From contig JAHBWQ010000006.1 in assembly GCA_019636915.1 (NCBI GenBank), positions 1 through 47,133 of the forward strand: a stretch of 47,133 nt of DNA, given 5' to 3'. Shown piece by piece: positions 44,183 through 47,133 of this stretch. Position 1 is the first letter of the stretch. The number at the start of each line of letters is the position of its first letter. The notes beneath the pieces are model-generated. The model saw only the letters and a list, made by a program, of their open reading frames with translations. It searched no databases and was not told the DNA's origin. Source of the DNA: Nitrospira sp. (lineage in GTDB: Bacteria; Nitrospirota; Nitrospiria; Nitrospirales; Nitrospiraceae). A program made the translations under genes and the position numbers.

Positions 44183-44875
44183 TCACCTCACGGTATGATA
44201 GAAGCGTGCAAGCTGATGTGGATTAACGCCTGCCCAATAGAGGAATCGTAGGATCCACATCAGGAGGATGGTCCGAAGCGGGCCTTGCTGTTCCCATCGT
44301 CGGAATGAGGTGATGACCGTTTGGCGAAGTGCCACAGTCGATCCGGTCTGTTTGAGCCTTCGGCTGAACTCGATATCTTCCATCAGTGGGATGTCCGCAA
44401 AGCCTCCAAGTTGCTCAAAGATGTGACGACGGACAAAGATCCCTTGATCTCCCGTGGCGATGCCGCTTGTACGTGAGCGCCAGTTCATGAGTGCGCTGAT
44501 GATACGTCCCCAACCGGAGTCAGTGTCGAATCGGACATCGAATCGGCCTCCCACGATAGCCGGGTCCTGGAGAGCAGATTCAATGATTCGAGAGGCATCG
44601 CTTGGCACCTGTGTGTCGGCATGCAAGAACAGGAGAATGTCTCCACGGCTCATTTTCGCGCCCTCGTTCATCTGTCGGGCTCGTCCGGTCGACGCTCCTA
44701 CGATGTGAGAGTTGGACGTTTCAGTGCAAAAGGCACTCGCAATCGGAAGAGTGCGATCGCTGCTTCCTCCATCAACAATAATGGTTTCAAGAGCGAGAGA
44801 CGATGGAAGGCTGGCCAGTGTCTGCCCAAGGGCCTGTTCTTCATTCAGCGTCGGAATGATGACGGAGATCGTCAT
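44183..44875 (-). CDS. TIGR04283-family glycosyltransferase (arsenosugar-type)
   Basis: A family-2 type glycosyltransferase of 230 residues starts MTISVIIPTLNEEQAL and has the sugar-nucleotide motif VDGGSSD near residue 36 and HADT (DXD-like) near residue 87. Further family motifs are GDQGIFVRR and PLMEDIEFSRRLK. ATG 44875 is preferred; a longer frame from 44995 would overlap the upstream membrane protein gene and adds Cys-rich sequence unlike the family. It is soluble, with a hydrophobic C-terminal helix (TILLMWILRFLYWAGV). It partners with the TIGR04282 gene. Confidence 0.88.
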   Translation of the reverse strand: MTISVIIPTLNEEQALGQTLASLPSSLALETIIVDGGSSDRTLPIASAFCTETSNSHIVGASTGRARQMNEGAKMSRGDILLFLHADTQVPSDASRIIESALQDPAIVGGRFDVRFDTDSGWGRIISALMNWRSRTSGIATGDQGIFVRRHIFEQLGGFADIPLMEDIEFSRRLKQTGSTVALRQTVITSFRRWEQQGPLRTILLMWILRFLYWAGVNPHQLARFYHTVR

Positions 44876-44894
44876 CCTGCAGGGTGCATCACGC

Positions 44895-45308
44895 TCAGGT
44901 GGTCGGCTTCTTGGGTTCGACGAACATGAAATACATGACGATGATGATGGTGGTCCAAAACAGCACTTGTTTGTGCCAAAACAGCACTTCACCATATTGA
45001 AAGAGCCCTAAGGCCAACGTGACAGCCAGTGCCATGACACCATATCGGATGGCCGGCGTTTCGATAGCGGCGTTGGCCCAGACTGCGAGGCCGCCAAAAT
45101 AGATAAGAAACGGGACAATATTGATCTCAAACCCGCCGCTGATGGAAAGAAAGATATTGAGAAACCCGATAAACATCAGCGCGGTGCCGACCATCAGTCC
45201 GATGACGTGAACTTGGTGTTCGGAACTTCCGCGCGACTCCTCCGGTTCGGGTGGAGGCGACGGACGAGCGGGTTCGTTAGGATGAGACGGCAAATCAGAT
45301 GGAGCCAT
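44895..45308 (-). CDS. Hypothetical membrane protein with four predicted TM segments
   Basis: A Pro/Glu-rich cytoplasmic N-terminus (about 30 residues) is followed by four hydrophobic helices: HVIGLMVGTALMFIGFLNI, NIVPFLIYFGGLAVWAN, YGVMALAVTLALGLF and FWTTIIIVMYFMFV. The end is basic (EPKKPTT). The family is unknown to me. It lies 2 bp after the deaminase gene and 19 bp before the glycosyltransferase gene, so it belongs to their operon; it may anchor or assist the glycosyltransferases, which is conjecture. Confidence 0.7.
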   Translation of the reverse strand: MAPSDLPSHPNEPARPSPPPEPEESRGSSEHQVHVIGLMVGTALMFIGFLNIFLSISGGFEINIVPFLIYFGGLAVWANAAIETPAIRYGVMALAVTLALGLFQYGEVLFWHKQVLFWTTIIIVMYFMFVEPKKPTT

Positions 45309-45310
45309 AG

Positions 45311-46468
45311 TCAGATCTTAAAATGTTTGCTGAGCGTGAGGGTCTGTCGTTGATAGGATGAGCCCAAGCCTGATCCATAGAGCTGTGTCGGGTTGGCCAT
45401 CATGGTTTCATACAATACTTTGAAAAACGTTTGTCCGTCGTGGATCAAGAACGGCACATCATGCGGACGAACCTCTAAGACGACCTGCGTGCCTTTAATC
45501 TCGCCCCTGGCCCCATACCCGAAGCCCGGGTCAAAAAACCCTGCATAGTGTGTCCTAAGCTCGCCACAGGCCGCTTCGTACGCCACCATTTCGGCGGCAT
45601 AGCCGGGGGGCACCCGAATGCGTTCCTTTGAGACAAGGATATAAAACTCTTCCGGCTCCAATAGCAAGCTGTCGTGGCGATGGCGGTAGAGCGGCTCCCA
45701 GAAGTCAGCCGCGGCATAGTGGCCGACTTTCTCAAGGTCGATGACATGGCTGTTTTTCTTGGCGCGGTATCCGATCACGCGGGAATCTCGCTGATCCCCT
45801 CCGGTGAGGTCAATGCGAAGGAACAGGCCACGCTCCGCGCGAACGTCTTGGCTGCCGATGCGCTTGGTGGGCGCGACGTTATGGTACAACAGCGGAGTCG
45901 CCCGATGGAGGGCGTGCAGTGATCGATCTGAAACCGTGGCCTCGCCGCGTACGAACCGGACTTGGTTCAGCGACTGTCCGGTGCGGACTTTGATAGCAAA
46001 CGAACGGGGAACCACCTCGAGGAAAAGTTGTCCCCGATAGCCGGCTCGGATTTCGTCGAATCCCGACGTGAGATCCGTCACCACGCGGGTGAATACATCC
46101 AGGCGCCCGGTCGTGCTCTTCGGATTCGCCCGTGCGCGGATCGTTGTGGGGAGCGCCAATTCTTCCAGCAGGGGGACAAGGTAGACGTGGCCTTTTTCTA
46201 GGATGGCACCATCGCTCAAGTCCATTTCGTACATCACGAGATCCGACTGGTAGAAATCCATGACGTTCAGGCGGGACGAGATCGCCGACAGTTCCGGCAA
46301 GAAACTGCTGATCAGTCGGTAGGCTTTGCGGCCGAGCCGGAGGTCGAGACTGGCCGGTTGGATCTGTCGGTCCTCAATCGCCGGAGCGGCAGTGATGGCG
46401 CCGACGGAGATCAACCGCTTGATGTCCTGATAGGGGAAAATCCCGGATCGGGGTGAATGAGTCGTCAC
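45311..46468 (-). CDS. dcd: 2'-deoxycytidine 5'-triphosphate deaminase (double-domain DCD type)
   Basis: The 385-residue enzyme converts dCTP to dUTP. It belongs to the long class with two tandem dUTPase-like domains, seen as IQPASLDLRLGRKAYRL early and RARANPKSTTGRLDVF (substrate-binding S/T region), then a second half with RVPPGYAAEMVAYEAACGELRTHYAGFFDPGFG. GTG 46468 is chosen since it overlaps the stop codon of the upstream gene (GTGA), a sign of coupling; a longer frame from 46543 would overlap that gene by 79 bp. It feeds pyrimidine nucleotide synthesis. The neighbouring genes do not obviously share this pathway. Confidence 0.88.
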   Translation of the reverse strand: MTTHSPRSGIFPYQDIKRLISVGAITAAPAIEDRQIQPASLDLRLGRKAYRLISSFLPELSAISSRLNVMDFYQSDLVMYEMDLSDGAILEKGHVYLVPLLEELALPTTIRARANPKSTTGRLDVFTRVVTDLTSGFDEIRAGYRGQLFLEVVPRSFAIKVRTGQSLNQVRFVRGEATVSDRSLHALHRATPLLYHNVAPTKRIGSQDVRAERGLFLRIDLTGGDQRDSRVIGYRAKKNSHVIDLEKVGHYAAADFWEPLYRHRHDSLLLEPEEFYILVSKERIRVPPGYAAEMVAYEAACGELRTHYAGFFDPGFGYGARGEIKGTQVVLEVRPHDVPFLIHDGQTFFKVLYETMMANPTQLYGSGLGSSYQRQTLTLSKHFKI

Positions 46469-47133
46469 AGTTCGTCCGCATCTCCGCCGCAGCTGTTTCC
46501 CCACATGGCGTAGCCGTCGCGATCCGGGTAACTGTCCCCGCAAGCCGCATAGGCTTCTTCTGTCTCGCCGACAGCGGAGCCCACACCAACCATCGGAAGT
46601 TCTCGTCGACCGTCTGTCTTTGGTTGGGGGTAATGGAAGGTTTTGTTCTCGTAGTTGCGGAGAACGGCCCCGTCCTCATCCAGATGGACCAGGTAATTGT
46701 CGGGCAGCAGCGGGATCTTGCCGCCTCCACCCGGCGCATCGATCACAAAATGAGGGACGGCCATGCCGCTGGTATGGCCCTGGAGCGCTTTGATGATCTT
46801 CAGGCCCGTTTCAACGGTTGTCCTGAAATGATTTGTTCCTTTGGTCAAGTCAGCTTGATAGAGGTAATAGGGCTTCACTCGCGCAAGGAGGAGTTGATGG
46901 ACGAGCCGTTTCATGATTTCCGGATCGTCGTTCACTCCTTTGAGCAGAACGGTTTGGGCCCCGAGTGGAACGCCGGCATCTGCCAGACGACCGCACGCAG
47001 CCTTCACCTCCGGGGTCAGCTCATCGGGGTGATTGAAATGCAGGTTCATGTAGATGGGGTGGTACTGTTTCACCATGTCACAGAGCTTCTGTGTGATCCG
47101 CTGAGGCAAACTTCCAGGGACGCGTGACCCGAT
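46465..47133 (-). CDS. kamA: KamA-family radical SAM protein (lysine 2,3-aminomutase type), C-terminal part
   Basis: The frame runs off the right edge of the window, so only the last 222 residues are present. They include RVPGSLPQRIT, GVNDDPEIMKRLVHQLL, PYYLYQADLTKGTNHFRT and VIDAPGGGGKIPLLPD, the PLP-binding and C-terminal part of lysine 2,3-aminomutase-like proteins. The radical SAM CX3CX2C motif would be upstream, outside the window. A short Cys-containing tail (GDSYPDRDGYAMWGNSCGG) is the family's variable end. It is the first visible gene of the minus-strand operon and its stop overlaps the deaminase GTG. It could act on lysine or on elongation factor P (EpmB-type); the sequence does not decide. 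Confidence 0.88.
   Translation of the reverse strand: MGSRVPGSLPQRITQKLCDMVKQYHPIYMNLHFNHPDELTPEVKAACGRLADAGVPLGAQTVLLKGVNDDPEIMKRLVHQLLLARVKPYYLYQADLTKGTNHFRTTVETGLKIIKALQGHTSGMAVPHFVIDAPGGGGKIPLLPDNYLVHLDEDGAVLRNYENKTFHYPQPKTDGRRELPMVGVGSAVGETEEAYAACGDSYPDRDGYAMWGNSCGGDADEL

Noticed and set aside
44876-44995. N-terminal extension of the TIGR04283 glycosyltransferase
   Set aside because: The extra residues are Cys/Ser-rich, overlap the membrane protein gene and precede the conserved MTISVIIPTLNEE start.
46453-47127. Plus-strand open frame at the right end
   Set aside because: It is antisense to the KamA-type gene, whose motifs are clear.

Overview
The window looks like chromosome of a Nitrospira-type bacterium (phylum Nitrospirota). 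The assignment rests on a reductive TCA (rTCA) cluster with two-subunit ATP-citrate lyase, a soluble fumarate reductase pair and a 2-oxoacid:ferredoxin oxidoreductase alpha subunit, together with many exported proteins typical of a diderm. No rRNA, tRNA, CRISPR array or complete insertion sequence was seen.

Region 1 (1-18.6 kb) is core carbon metabolism. It opens with the oxidoreductase alpha subunit and a strong terminator. Small genes follow (Rsm22-like methyltransferase, zinc-ribbon protein, dual-specificity phosphatase, Fpg/MutM). A plus-strand run then reads aclB-aclA-acn-icd-frdB-frdA-sucC-sucD. Together these convert succinate, 2-oxoglutarate, isocitrate and citrate in the reductive direction and release acetyl-CoA. 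The fumarate reductase flavoprotein lacks the His used for covalent FAD, lacks the usual C-terminal domain and has no membrane-anchor genes beside it. Several spacers carry short-word inverted repeats. Four small genes between 1.6 and 4.8 kb have a -10 hexamer only 6-9 nt before the start codon and no Shine-Dalgarno, which suggests leaderless mRNAs.

Region 2 (18.6-29.7 kb) is an envelope region. Three tandem paralogous outer-membrane beta-barrel genes were duplicated together with their leader and 3' flank. They are followed by a PilZ protein, a solitary GspD-like secretin, and a divergent 1366-residue protein with TPRs, a very long acidic disordered part, one membrane segment and a periplasmic domain.

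Region 3 (30-42.4 kb) holds mostly exported or membrane-linked proteins: a Tat-exported amidohydrolase, AIM24-like protein, M48 protease plus phosphoesterase, DUF3332 lipoprotein, a fourth beta-barrel protein, TRL-like lipoprotein, PEGA lipoprotein fragment, DUF3015 protein, DUF4105/Lnb-like protein with Cys/His motifs, another lipoprotein and an alpha/beta hydrolase. A 125-bp palindromic element lies at 32.3 kb. The region ends in a decayed patch with an intact antitoxin, a frameshifted RelE/ParE toxin and a duplicated gene tail.

Region 4 (42.6-47.1 kb) is one tight minus-strand operon: KamA-type radical SAM enzyme (cut by the window edge), dCTP deaminase, a membrane protein, the TIGR04283 and TIGR04282 glycosyltransferases and a short-chain dehydrogenase.

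All family assignments come from reading motifs and from memory of the families; no database search was run.
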